From Zerene cesonia (Eukaryota; Arthropoda; Insecta; Lepidoptera; Pieridae): 64,000 bases of DNA. A program made the position numbers and the translations under genes. This document shows positions 48,974-61,000 of the stretch, one piece after another (within the stretch, counting starts at the first letter, position 1; every line of letters starts with the position of its first letter). The DNA lies in NCBI RefSeq assembly GCF_012273895.1, contig NC_052113.1, forward strand, positions 4,950,195-5,014,194, written 5' to 3'. The notes below the pieces were generated by a model. The model was not told the origin of the DNA. It ran no database searches and was given only the letters and a program-made list of their open reading frames with translations.

Positions 48974-49005
48974 AGAATTGCTCGTTTAAAGATATAAGAT
49001 ATAAG
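48811..49005 (+). mobile_element. LINE-like 3' region (RTE-type, tentative)
   Basis: AAAGATTCCTTGCTAGATCG, ATTTATCGCCCCCGAAACCC, AAATTTCATGAAAATCGTTG and GAGCCGGTTCCGAGATTCCA precede the AT microsatellite; ACAAGAATTGCTCGTTTAAA and GATATAAGAT follow it. The arrangement, including the internal AT run, is remembered from a lepidopteran retroelement, probably RTE-like. The clade is uncertain. Confidence 0.55.
48899..48968. repeat. (AT)n microsatellite, about 35 units
   Basis: Uninterrupted alternating AT for about 70 bases, lying inside the LINE-like 3' region. The length in the assembly may not be exact. Confidence 0.97.
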
Positions 49006-50905
49006 ATTTAAGTACTTATATCCATCTAACAATTACTCCTATGAAAACGGAAAATGTAAGTCAATTAAAGATTTCGCTGATTCACTGTCCTATAAGAAAC
49101 TTATTAACACTCAACTCTACATACAATTTAACTCGAAAATCAGTTGCAATTCTAAAATAACTGAATCGCGTCATTCAATCCATGCATAAATCGAGTGGAT
49201 AAAATCGAACTTTGCCACTAAAAACGAGTCAAGTAAAAAGTTTAACGGTGGAAAATACTACAGGTAGCGCGCGTACGATTTTACGGTACGATTCAAACGT
49301 AATTTTACGTTGATTTACGATACGATTCACGTTTTAATTGACTTTGTATATTCACGCGTATGGACTTTGATATGCAATGTGTAGCTTGATTTCAGTCTTA
49401 TCATTTTTACAAGTGACTTATAGATGATTTTACATATCAATCCATACTATATATGTCAATATCGTAAAACGTTAGGCTACCGCAAAAGTGTATAAATGGT
49501 TTAGAATAACTTGATTATCTCTCTTTCTAGAGCATTTTCTATTATACCTACAAAACTTGCTCGTTAGTTATATCTATATCTCTTATTATTACTTGTATTA
49601 ATACTCGTAACATCTACGTGAACAATCTTTCTTAACAATGTAAATTCTATATACATTTCTATGCTAATGCTTTTGTTGCTCTATATTATAATGAATAAAT
49701 ATTGAATTCTTAAAATAGTCGGTGCGTCATAATCAAGGTAAAATATTGGTTCTAGAATAAGATTCAAGTTATACACAATCATTAAAATATAATGCAAATA
49801 TTTCGCTTGTTATTCTATTGCTTATCTGCATCCAAGCAGTTTGCGTCAATGACATGAAATGAATGGTGCTGCGTAAGCCGTACTTTCGCTTGGCTTAGCT
49901 CACGATGATAAATTGTTTACCATACCTACATACTACGTACGTAACTACGAAGCGTAGCTCTAAAATATCTTAATACAGAAAATCACAATTTTTCAATAAG
50001 CCGATGTCACTGATATTGACAGTTATCTATTAATCAATATCTGTCGAGCATAATGTTTTTAATTTGCTTTCATTAGTGGTCTATTTTATAAGACTGTATA
50101 TGACAGAATTATGATTAAATATTATATTAAACCCTCGTCATACTTTTTCGTCTTCGATAAATTCAATTTATGAGTTATATTATTATTTGTTGACTATTTG
50201 AAAATAGCAGGCCTAATTATATTATATGGGTTGAGTTATTTCATACGGTAAGCTGGAATCGAAATCAATAATCGGAAAAGTTGTTTGCGAACAGTTATTG
50301 TCTTTGTATTAATTAAAATTAAATTAGTAGATCTTTGTAATTCTATAATGGCACAGCGTAGGAATGTTCTTTTTTAATTTTGATTATTTATTATTATTGC
50401 TTTATATTGTGATTGTTACCAGGTGAAATAAGATATCTAAATTATCACAGTAAGAATCGAATTCACATATGTTGCAGTTAAAATATATATATGCTAGACA
50501 TGCCTAGAAAAGGAAATTCATTTATTACTTTGTCATTTTTTCTTCAGTCCGCTGGAGGTTTTTTGATACCATTAGCGTCTAGTGTCAGTTTCGATAACTG
50601 AATGAAAAAGTATTTTTATGTAATATTCCATTTAGGACATATAACTTTTTTGATACATCTATATGAGGACATATTATAACCTTATATTTATTTTTATTTA
50701 TGTATATATGTACGAGAACGTTAAAAAAATATTTGAAGATAATTATTTGTAGATTAATTTATTTTTTTATTCTGATTTGTCGTGTTAACTATGTTGTCCT
50801 AATATTTTTAATTTTACATTCAACGGTATAATTAGATTCAGAATTTGATGAATTGTTAAGAGTTAGTTCCCACTTTCATCTCAAATTTTGCGTTTTATTA
50901 TCTAC
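49006..50905. other. AT-rich DNA without recognisable genes
   Basis: No repeat family or exon-like segment. A CCAG|GTGAAATAAG junction at about 50422 preceded by T-rich DNA is splice-like but isolated. Confidence 0.5.
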
Positions 50906-51025
50906 AGTTATCTAGCTGTCTACGTACCAAATTTCATTGCAATCAGTTCAGTAGTTTTTGTGTGAAAGAGCAACAAACACACACACACATCCTTACAAAC
51001 TTTCGCATTTATAATTTTAGTAGGG
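50906..51025 (-). mobile_element. Non-autonomous Helitron, truncated
   Basis: Only the 5' half of the family survives, read in reverse: ACTTTCGCATTTATAA at the 5' side, an ACACACACAC run, then AGTAGTTTTTGTGTGAAAGA and TACGTACCAAATTTCATTGC. It stops at TATCTAGCTG near 50910; the GGGGCGCAGCTAG end is absent. Confidence 0.75.
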
Positions 51026-51500
51026 TTAACAAACATTCCAAAAAACTAAGAAGCTTTTCAGAGCGATTTCATATTACTTATTTTTTGTTTGCTTTTATCC
51101 ATACTCCTTAATTTCGTGGGATTCAATTGATTGATGTGATAATACATGTATTTCATATTGGAAATTATTGTAATTTAGTGCTTTTTTAGAATCTGGAGTG
51201 GCACCTCCCTTTAGTGACGTCAGTGCCCTTTGTTGCAGCGAGGATTTATTTAAATTGAGTTATTGTGTAATAAATTAATGTATATGTATAATAACCCATT
51301 TATTTTCATCCACATCTACTTCACAAATAAACTACGTAATGCAACTGTATAGTTATTTAGTTGTTGTATAACTCAATATTTTTACATTATTGGATGTAAA
51401 AATTAGCTATGGATACCTGATAGTCCAGGTCACCACCATTCAGATGTTAAATCTATAATGCTTTTAACGTTTTCATAGTCACACAAAGACATAATTTTAG

Positions 51501-51814
51501 ATAGACCATCATCATCATCATCCATATATGTTCCTACTGCTGGGACACAGGCCTCCTATGAGGGTTCAGGCCGCTATGCTGGCCAAGTGCGGGTTAGCAT
51601 ATGTCACATGTCGTCGAGCTTTTGATTCTTGGACATACCGGTTTCCTCACGATGTTTACCTTCACCGTTTTAAGCAGCGGAGATGTTATCCATATGTATA
51701 GATAAATAGAAAAATCAATTTATTCCCTGCACGCTCGCCTGGTCTCGAACCCCGACTTATCGATTTTGAAGTCCGAGGTTCTCACCACTGAGCCACCACT
51801 GCTAAAAATAGACC
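51501..51814 (-). mobile_element. tRNA-derived SINE with target-site duplication
   Basis: Read in reverse from 51807: an A box TGGCTCAGTGG (51795-51785), a B box GGTTCGAGACC (51751-51741), a non-tRNA body including the reverse of GGTTTCCTCACGATGTTTAC, and a (GATGAT)n tail ending at 51507. The two boxes match the pol III consensus fully. ATAGACC occurs directly on both sides (51501-51507 and 51808-51814), a 7-base target-site duplication. The element would have depended on a LINE for insertion. The body motif recurs at 56840. Confidence 0.8.
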
Positions 51815-51847
51815 TTAATTTTTAATATTTGCCATATGGGATAGTGG

Positions 51848-51875
51848 GTGTGTGTGTGTGTGTGTGTGAGAGAGA
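51848..51875. repeat. (GT)n(GA)n microsatellite
   Basis: About ten GT units followed by GAGAGA. A short simple repeat with no further context. Confidence 0.9.
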
Positions 51876-52221
51876 TGTGATATAATCTTTATGGTGTACT
51901 TTTATTTATAATATTTATTATATGACGTAGTGGGTGAGATAAATTGGAAAAAAAAAATCTTCATATCATCTTAATCACTATACAATTTGGTTGAGAGGCT
52001 CTGGCCTTATAATCTTTATGGTGCACTTTAATTTATTACGCAAGAAACTTATGATTTTTCCCTGTCAGGTTTAAGATACAGTCTTATTTTAAATTATGTC
52101 TCTAACAATTTAGAAGTTTATACTTGCTTATGCGGGTATAAACAAACAGACAGACAGACGAAAATTTTAAAGCTCTTTTGAATTTTATTACACTCTTAGG
52201 TCATTTCTTTTTCTACTTATA

Positions 52222-52383
52222 CTAGCGGACCGCCCCGGCTTCGCTCGTGGTACATATATAGCCTTCCTCAATAAATGGGCTATCTAGCACTGAAAGAATT
52301 TATCAAATCGGACCAGTAGTTCCTGAGATTAGTTAGATTAGTTCAAACAAACAAACTCTTCAGCTTTATAATATTAGTATAGA
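52222..52383 (-). mobile_element. Non-autonomous Helitron, intact ends, reverse orientation
   Basis: Read in reverse it begins TCTATACTAATATTATAAAG after A, contains AACTACTGGTCCGATTTGAT and CATTTATTGAGGAAGGCTAT, and ends GGGGCGGTCCGCTAG before T (CTAG at 52222-52225). At 162 bases it is the uninterrupted relative of the element at 32268-32638 and serves as its reference. Confidence 0.8.
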
Positions 52384-53100
52384 TAATAGACAGACATTGT
52401 CCTGTGATAAGCCTACCTAGTGAATACTCTATGATGTAAATAGTAAAACGTAATAAAAATAATATTATTATTGCAAATAAAAAACAAGATCTTTCATCTA
52501 ATCTCATCGGACCGTATAATCTGTACATACTTGTTAAAGATATGTTGTTATTACTCAGTAGTACAAGACGTGATTTGACTCATGATTTCTCCAATCATAG
52601 TTGAGAATTGGTCAATCGTGATCAGCGTCTGGCCCATTGCTATATATTAGAAAACCTTGGACTTGTATAATGTTCAATAGATATATTAATTATGAATCCT
52701 GTTATTACCAAGCTGTAAAAAATCCACTGTATAAAACCTATTAGTTACTGAGATTGTTTGATTGAGGATTCCGTTCTATTTAAAATTGGCCAATGCTTTT
52801 CTAACTAAAATGGCTCTCAACAGATTATGTTTTAAGACAAAATATGATAATAATATCAAACTGAAATATAAATTTAATAATAATGCTAACCAACCTGTAG
52901 TTTTATCAACTACGAAAGTATATTAAGTACTTGGAAACTATTCGTAGATATAAAGAAAAGTATTTGCTCGAAGTTTCCCAGTCTAAGTTCGATCGGTTTC
53001 CGAAGACAAACAAATTGAATGACCGCAAGTTGTTATTGAAACAGTTTGCTGGATGCATACATACTTAAAAATATTAAAGGATAGTATACTTTTTGCTTAG
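52384..53100. other. AT-rich DNA without recognisable genes
   Basis: No repeat family or sustained frame recognised. Confidence 0.5.
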
Positions 53101-53115
53101 AAGGCTGGAAGAAAT
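53101..53115 (+). other. Possible 15-base microexon
   Basis: AAGGCTGGAAGAAAT lies between TATACTTTTTGCTTAG (acceptor) and GTAAGTTTCTTAG (donor). Its length is a multiple of three and it could insert KAGRN. With no surrounding gene identified this may be coincidence. Confidence 0.15.
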
Positions 53116-53844
53116 GTAAGTTTCTTAGCCACGGAGTTAGGCAATTAAATGTTTTCCAAATATTTTACGTGACCATATTTAAAAAACAACGTAATATAAT
53201 AAGCTTCTGTTATTACATAGTTTCAAATTTTATGGTTTTCAAGATGAAATTTCAATAAGCGTTGAACAAGTAAATAATCTTAATAGCATTATTTTTAAGA
53301 GGTTTTTAAAAGGGTTATATGATCATGTTACTGTTTTAATAAAAGGTCAATTTATATTTATTTATGCTGCGTGAATTATGTGCATAATTATAATTGATTT
53401 ATTATGACATTAATTGAAGGTGAAATTGAAGGTGAAGTAAACAGAATTTTAGCGGGCGTTCTAGAAAATCTTATACAAAAAATTATCAATTAGATCAAAT
53501 AAGTTCAGTAAGTTTAATATGCTCTATGAAGTTTTGTTTCTATTTTATGCTTTCTGTGAGTATATACAGCTTCTGTAAGTCATATACAGCGGTAATGAAA
53601 CGTAAAATCCATATGAGTCCATTTACTGATAACAAGATTTCTTGGAACGTGATTTCAGAGTGAAATGTGGTATAAATGGGTTTTAGAGTAAGCTCAAAAG
53701 CGCTCAAGCTTTATCGACATCTCGTCCATGCCGATACTGACAAATATGGTTATTGACAATTGACCTAATATAGAATAGTATAGGAAACCTTGCCGACCTC
53801 GTTTAGTTTTATTTATAACGTTTGAAATTACGTAGAGGATATTG
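53116..53844. other. AT-rich DNA without recognisable genes
   Basis: Nothing recognised beyond a small local doubling of GAAGGTGAAATTGAAGGTGA at 53416. Confidence 0.5.
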
Positions 53845-54050
53845 AATTATTTGTGCAAACAGAAGAGCAGGTGGCAATGTTATATAGACCCATATCCTTT
53901 TTCTTACCCTTCCCAGTCCCTTTCTTTATTCCTCTCGTCACTTCTTTCTTAATCCCTTTCCAATTTGAAGTCGGCCACCAATTTGAATCCTCTCCAAATG
54001 TTCATGAGCGGTGGTATCTCCTACCACCAGCTCCATTGCCAACAATGACA
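53845..54050 (-). repeat. Unclassified interspersed repeat, copy 4 of 6
   Basis: It contains the pyrimidine-rich middle (CCCTTCCCAGTCCCTTTC) and the end AATGTTCATGAGCGGTGGTA with CTACCACCAGCTCCATTGCC, the reverse of the start of copies 1 and 2. The opposite end (GGGGAAGTACCACACCCCC) is missing. A plus-strand open frame over it is not a gene. Confidence 0.7.
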
Positions 54051-55918
54051 CAAAAAAGACATACTTATAGAATTACATAAGGCGGCTACACTTATTTACT
54101 ATTCAGCAAAATATAATATTAACTCTCGTAGCTCTAAATAAAATTCTTGTCTTTGATATTATTTTAAAACTAAATCAGTGCTAAATGGGATTTCAAGGCT
54201 ATAACGAGTACTTAGTATAGCTATCTATTGGTAAATAAATAAAAAAAATGCTGCAAAGGTTTATGAGAGAAACTGGTTTGTAACAATTTTCAAATTATAT
54301 ATATCTCTCTCTCTTTCTCTTTGTAATACTTTTATTTTTAACTAAATGATGATGACCTGTTTGTGATTGTGTGAAACCAGCTGTAGTTTTTGCAATTAAA
54401 TTAAAAAATTTGATGAAAAATGGTATTAGTGAATTAGTTAAGGACTTTTTATTTAAAAAAAATATAAAACTGCAAAATACAGTTCCATCATAAGGCAACA
54501 ATATAATGTATAACTTACATATTATATGCAATTAATAAATATAGAAAAACAAAATCGACCTGTGGCAATCTTAATATTTTTGTAATAAACAAAACTGTGG
54601 AATAAATTTTATTCAATATAAGTCTCAGTAATTATTTACTTTATTTCTAGATAATTGTGTGAAAAACCGTTTTTATTTAAATTGATTCAAATAATTGTTT
54701 TCTGTACCACTGTAGCGGATTTGTTCCCTTACCAGTTTACGGTTGACCTAAATTCTAAACCTCGTAAACATTCGACTGTCCTAACCCTAAATTAATTCAA
54801 AGTAAAACAAATAATCGAAGTTTCAAGTCTCTGATAAATAAATTAATCAAATTATTCCAGAACAGTAGAAATAAAAGGATATAACTATTAATAATAATTA
54901 TGAAACATTTGGGTATTTTATGACTTGACAGCGCAGTGAGTATGGTTTCTCTTCATACCCGTTCACGAATAAATAATAAACATAATGTATGAGAATGATT
55001 GACTAAAACAGCCTTTATAAATTATGCTATTTTCATATTAAAACTAAGACGAATTGGTAGAAAAAAGTTTAATAACGTTATGCAAACTGCCAATGAAGAT
55101 AATGTTTATAATTAGGTTCAACGCGTACTTTCTAATTTGTTGCATAATTAATTTAGTCATAAATCTTGGGGAAACTTCATAACGCTATTTAAAATTGTAT
55201 ACGCCGGGGATCCGGGCTCCAGACAGATAAAGTAGAACCTGCAACTAAAAGCGTCTATTTAGTATTCAAAGTTAGTTCAGACTGTATTCAAATTGAGATA
55301 CATAGCTTTACAGAAAGGTTGTTACGGCCATAAACTTGTTAATGCGACCAATACAGCAATCATTTGTGTAAAAATATACTTACAAATATAGATACCTGCA
55401 CATTTTCTGGTGAACGAAACTTGTTTATTTATTTTTTATATCAGAAACAATATTTTTATTACACCAGATTGAATGTAGAATGGACGAATATTATCTAATA
55501 AGGCTAAAACCTTTGGGGAATTATGAAACGAACGAATAAAAATAAAACTTAGCGACTGATGATGACATATTCTTTTAATACATTCGCCTCTTATTGGTTT
55601 TAATATCGAGAACTAACTTACTCGCTAAAGCACCGTTAACTCGTTGGCTTATTAATGCTTTTAATGAAAAAACACATATCTTTTGGATTCCATTGATTGA
55701 CATTGCATGGGTGTTGATGTATGCTAGGTTATAAGTATTTTTAGTTACCTAGTCTTAGCTATAAGTGTTTTTTAATGTCGCATTGGATAAAAATATTAAG
55801 CTATTTTTTTACATATGATAATTATGATAAAAAAAATAGCTTGAGCAGTATAAAAATAATCAATGCGAAAATCGTATTAATCCTTTGAGATAAAATATTA
55901 TAGATAGATTTCATGTGG
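54051..55918. other. AT-rich DNA without recognisable genes
   Basis: A short TCTCTCTCTTTCTCTTT run at about 54303 is the only simple repeat; no exon-like segment was seen. Confidence 0.5.
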
Positions 55919-56192
55919 GAGTTGAGCACGCTCGGCACGAATTGGGCCAGCTCGCACTGGGGAAGTACCACACCCCCACAGAAAACCGGCGTAAAATAAT
56001 AGTTTGCTATTGTGTTTCCTTTTCCTCGCCTTTCCCAGTCTATTCTTTTTTTCCCGTCGTAAATTCTTTCCTTATCCCTTTAACCCATGAAAGCGGGTAA
56101 TGTATCCGTAGAGGCACTATCTCTGCTAGTGTTCATAGGCGGTGGTGATCGCTAACAATTAGGCGAACTACCAGCTCAGTTGCCCGCAATTA
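55919..56192 (-). repeat. Unclassified interspersed repeat, copy 5 of 6, most complete
   Basis: Both ends are present. It starts GAGCACGCTCGGCACGAATT, then GGCCAGCTCGCACTGGGGAA and CCACACCCCCACAGAAAACC, a pyrimidine-rich middle, ATGAAAGCGGGTAATGTATC, GGCGGTGGTGATCGCTAAC, and ends CCAGCTCAGTTGCCCGC. It gives the best estimate of full length, about 270 bases. No A and B boxes were seen, which argues against a simple tRNA-type SINE. Confidence 0.8.
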
Positions 56193-56499
56193 AACCTGGA
56201 CCTTTCACAGTATCTTGCTAAGTATAATTTAATAAATGTATGCCATTGCACTCGTGCCCATTAATAACATATTAATTACAACCAGTCATATTGACAGAAG
56301 CTTATAATTTTATACATTTATTAGTATTTGTCAACAACGACATGTATTTGCTAATGAAACTGACGTTATAAATTCCATGTGGTTAAATATTCAATGGATT
56401 TGTGTAATGCAGCATTGATCTTTAAATTTCCAATTCTATTTATGTTTATGTTAAATGTATTAGTGTTAGCTGACCCAGGAAACCCTACTGAAGCCGCGG
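56193..56499. other. AT-rich DNA with a short Helitron-like tail
   Basis: GTTAGCTGACCCAGGAAAC near 56466 is the reverse of a GCCGGGTCAGCTAG-type Helitron end (compare 8217), decayed at the CTAG. Nothing else was recognised. Confidence 0.35.
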
Positions 56500-56690
56500 A
56501 TGAAATAGTTTCAATCAAATTCTTTTAGCCCTTCCCAGTTCATTCACTTATTTCCGTCGAAAACTTTTCCTGTCCATTATTTCTTCCAAAAGCAGGTAAG
56601 GTATTTGAAGATACATAATATGCAAATGTTAATAGATGATGGTAGTAGTTTACCATCATGCGAGCAACCAGCTCTATACGTTCGTTTTTC
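56500..56690 (-). repeat. Unclassified interspersed repeat, copy 6 of 6, diverged
   Basis: GCCCTTCCCAGTTCATTCAC, a pyrimidine-rich stretch, AAAGCAGGTAAGGTATTTGA, and the end GATGATGGTAGTAGTTTACC with ATCATGCGAGCAACCAGCTC follow the block order of copy 5 with many changes. It starts only some 300 bases after copy 5, in the same orientation. Confidence 0.6.
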
Positions 56691-56839
56691 TAGTAATTTT
56701 TGAGGTTGGTCATATTTATCAATAAAGGGTTGTCAAAATAGTTTATGACAATTTCTCAGACTTATTGAATATACACAAAAAAATAATTTATACAAAAAAT
56801 AATAATGGCAATCAACCAATCCATTTCGGAAGAGTTTAG

Positions 56840-56882
56840 TTGGTTTCCTCACGATGTTTTCCTCCACCGTTTTGAGTGTTTT
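56840..56882 (+). mobile_element. SINE body fragment
   Basis: TTGGTTTCCTCACGATGTTT followed by TCCTCCACCGTTTTGAGTG matches the plus-strand sequence of the SINE body at 51647-51675. Heads and tails are absent. Confidence 0.65.
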
Positions 56883-57128
56883 TCCTGTGCAGTTTCTTCA
56901 CCGTGTTACATAATGTTTCTTAATTTAATAAGTCACTTATTTTTTATACCATGCCAATTGGATTCAATTTCAGATAATCTTAAAGTTTACACGATTGATC
57001 GGAATATTCTTACGTGTGTCTAATATATTACGAGTCGAATTATTATATACATATATTTGAAGTGTTCTAATATCTATTCATATATTGATACACTCGTGTG
57101 TTATGTGTAAATGAAATTGAAACTTCAG

Positions 57129-57241
57129 ATCAAAAGTGTCGGTATATATAATGTATGTAACTATTATTGGAATGAATTGGAACTGGATTGTAAGACGCAA
57201 TATAAGTATTACATTTCGATACCTGTAACGAAAAAGTCGAG
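57129..57241 (+). CDS. Candidate internal exon, weak
   Basis: A perfect donor GAG|GTAAGTGGG follows 57241. A possible acceptor GAAACTTCAG ends at 57128, with a poor pyrimidine tract. The 113 bases between are open in one frame: 37 codons starting IKSVGIYNVCNYYWNELELD, plus two bases. The peptide is rich in Y, N and K, as AT-rich non-coding DNA also gives, and the minus strand is open here too. No family recognised. Confidence 0.2.
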
Positions 57242-57979
57242 GTAAGTGGGAGTATTTCAAGCCTTGCGTTCAGCTCAACCCAGCGATTAGTCGGGACCCT
57301 AATAAATCCAGGGGCTCTTCATTAATTTCGCTCCCGTCAAGCTCGTATCTGAAATTGTTGATGTTTTGCGCATGTTTGTTCCAGAATTTATTGAACCAAA
57401 TCACTCGTGGATACAGGGGTCGTTTGATATTATCTGAAACGGAATCGTGATTATCAAATTGGGACCCATTTATCTAACGATGCTCGCGTTGTGCTCTTGA
57501 AGTAGATATAATACATACTTAATGAACAGCTGTTTAGTTGATCCTCGATCGTATACGTTATGTAACGTTACTATGAGAAAATTCTTTAACTATTCCAAAA
57601 GAAGATTGTAATGTAACATGTATTCTGTGTTTTATGAGAGTAATGTATGAAAAATGCAAATAATTGTGCATAATACACGACAAAAGCCGCTCTTATAATT
57701 TAATTACTTGGGTTTTTTTTGAGATTTCAGACATATTAAGGCATGTTCAATTCGTTGAAGTGCACATATAATCCGGATATCATAACTTGTAATCAGTATC
57801 TATTTATTTACTATTCGTTATTAAGGAATCAAATTGAATAGTGATGTAGTTAAATACTAATATTATAACGGGGTAAAGTGGTTAACTTTGTGAATTGTGA
57901 CGTTGAAGGAGGTAATCTCTGAATTTAATGGACCAATTAAAATATCCCCATTTAAAACAAGAAACAAGAAAACATCGTG
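57242..57979. other. AT-rich DNA without recognisable genes
   Basis: Nothing recognised. Confidence 0.5.
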
Positions 57980-58036
57980 GCTATATTGTAGTTTGTTTTT
58001 ATTCAGGTCAACCCGGGTGGAGCCGCGACGAGTTAG
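57980..58036 (+). mobile_element. Helitron-like 3' tail, decayed
   Basis: GTCAACCCGGGTGGAGCCGC followed by GACGAGTTAGT resembles the GGGTGAAACCGCGGGGCGCAGCTAG|T end of the first Helitron type, with CTAG changed to TTAG. The element body is not recognisable. Confidence 0.4.
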
Positions 58037-61000
58037 TCTTATAAGCTATATAAGAAATATTTCGGTTACAAGTGTCTCATACAAAAACTGAATTTTAGAA
58101 TTATTTCATTCAGTCGGCAAAAGCAGTTATAACCTATTCGATATATAAATGTTAACTGTGAATTTTCACATTTTCACTAAAATCTTATTATTCCTATTAT
58201 ATAGGAATTCACCTGAACACAACCCAAAATGATAGGCAGTTGAACGTAGTCTCTAAAACGACCGTTATTACCGTATTGATAAATTATGTCAAGGTAATTT
58301 CACTTCGTTATGATAAATGCTTTTGAATTTCATTCATAAAAAATTATATACGAGTTTTTAACAACCCGTATTATTTTATACAAATTATTTCCATTCCGTA
58401 TCATTGGTCATTTATATATAAAAAAAATACTATTGATTGCTTAGAACTCCATGAGCTTTTTAGGACTCGGTTATACTTGATATTTTAATTGATTTATTTT
58501 TAAGGCAATAATAATTAAGATCCTCCTAATTACCAACCAAAATGAATTAATACTTCTTAAGATAAAATATTTGTTATACATGTTTTTCTTTATGTGCAAA
58601 TCTACAAAACAGTTCATTGCAAAATTCTCATAAATATCAGTCAATAAAATAGATTCAGCGTTGTATTTAATATCTGACAACCACAACATCAAAACCGACA
58701 GTGGAATCAGCAGTTTACAATTTGTCTGTCAAATATTTAAACCAAAAGCTAGTAATATCGGTTAATAAACAGTTCCTGTTTTATTTATACTTATGTAAAA
58801 TACGATTTCATTTATTATAGGTGTTATGTAAACGGTACATATATTATAAGACTTTCTAAATTGTTATTGCCATAATTAACTGACTATGTAAGCGTTATTT
58901 CATTTGTCATATATTTTTGCACTCAAAACTTATGATTTTGCAAAATGTAACCAAATGTTGTTAAAATTATAGGAAAAATCATGAAAATGCCATTCCGAGA
59001 ACTGCATCTAAGCTTCTCATTCTAATAAGTCCTACGTTTCACATCGCGTATAGTAACAAAATACACGTTATTCATCTTATGGAGCCTTTTCCTTTGGGAG
59101 GATGGAAATGATTAGGGCTATTTCAATTTTGGCAACGGCCGTTATAAACAATGATTAATTGCTCTTTCCAAACCTTTGGCGGACATTTCAGAGCCATGAT
59201 AGCCGTCTGCGACCGAGTCTCTTTGCCTAACACGATTAGTTGGAGAGCTTCATATTTTTTGTTTTCTCAAAACGTGACTGAAATATTTGAATGGGCTCTT
59301 CCTAAAATATGTGATGGAATCTGTATTCAAAAAATCTATAGGTTAATCCAGTATCAATATGACATATACTAGTAACATGTTAAAACATTTTATTGTAATT
59401 GTTTATAATATAATTTATTATATTCATGTATTTATGTACTTCTTACTTGTTTCCTCTTTGCGTTATTGACATATGCTGTCTGTTGCATGAGCTCGTGTAG
59501 TTTAAATTTCAAGCCTCTGTATCTGTACATGGATACAATTAAGTGTAAATAAATAAAATAAGATACGTATATGAAAGCGATTCACTGAGTATCTAAATAG
59601 AACTATTCGAGCATTTTCTCTAATCGGGTGTTAAATACCCATGGATGTACCTTTCATTAATATTTACTTCTTCAAAGGTAAATGTAGTCGACTTCTCCGA
59701 AAGGCAGGGAACCGTGTTTTAAACGGGAAAATTATAATGGCCGAATTAAGTTATTAACCCTTTCATAAGACATATTAAGCTCTTCTGTTTCTCTTTACTT
59801 TTACACCATTTACGTCATGGATTTTAAATACAAAAAAACAGCCTTATGACTATCGGCTTTTATTTTTTTTTATTTGTTTTTGTCTTAACTTCTACACAAT
59901 ATAGTAATCTATTTTGAATTCAAACAGAAAGCTTTGTGAATGCTTGAGTGCCGGCTTAAAAAGATGTAAGTATGTTTTGATAATAATTAATGATGAATAC
60001 CATAATACGTTTGAAATAATTTTAAATTCTGATTGTTTCCTTATAAATTACCTAAATGTTCTTCACTATTGGAATCCACACATTATGAAGGACTGAGAAT
60101 TAAAAATTATGAAATTTGATAATTTCATAAGTTTTCATAATAATGTGTTTGTTTTGTTTTTTACATAGAAAATACCTATTTTTCTAGATGTTTTGGTAAA
60201 CTTTAACAATTAAAAATGTTCATGTTAAATATGAAAAAGTTGTCTAAAGGGGATGACTCCATCAGAAATTCCGCAGACATTCCTAGCAATAGCAAACGCA
60301 ATAAAAACTTTTCAAGAAAAATATCCTTAAGGACCTTTAACATTTACCTGGAGGAATGGAATGTTTTTATTAATTTAGGATAACCGAGTTGTTTGTGATC
60401 GTATTGATTTTAATTTCTTTGTTGTTTTTCTCGTTCGTTTTTAACGATTTGAATTTATGAAGGTAATTTATGAACAATTGATGAAGGTTACATTATAGAC
60501 TTGCCTTTTTAATAAAAAGGTTTTACGCTTATTTCGATTTTGAAATTGTATGTTATACGGCATTGGTCTAAATGTACTTATGTTCTTATTTTCATAGTTG
60601 AGGATGCTTTTGCGCATATATTCAAAAGCGCTTGAAGGAGGGTTATGTCGTACTCCCACCGCAATAGTGGAATATAGACTAAACTCCACTGTGTTGTGTC
60701 GACTAGATCTCATCTGCGACCACCTCGGCAGCAACCCGTCTCCAAACCAATCGCAGACCTAGAGTGGCCATGGTTTATAAGTACTTTTTGATTCATATAT
60801 CACCTATAATGTAATTTGCCTGAGCGTTGCTCTATTAACGTTAAAAAATTGTTCATAAAGTTCATCGATTTCTTTGAACAATTGCTTCCATATACGAATC
60901 TAAAACAACATTTGCTATCGCGAGATTACTACAGAAACACATGTATTTTTTAAATGGAAACACGCGGCCATTATGTAGCGGTTACGACTTGGGTTGGGAT

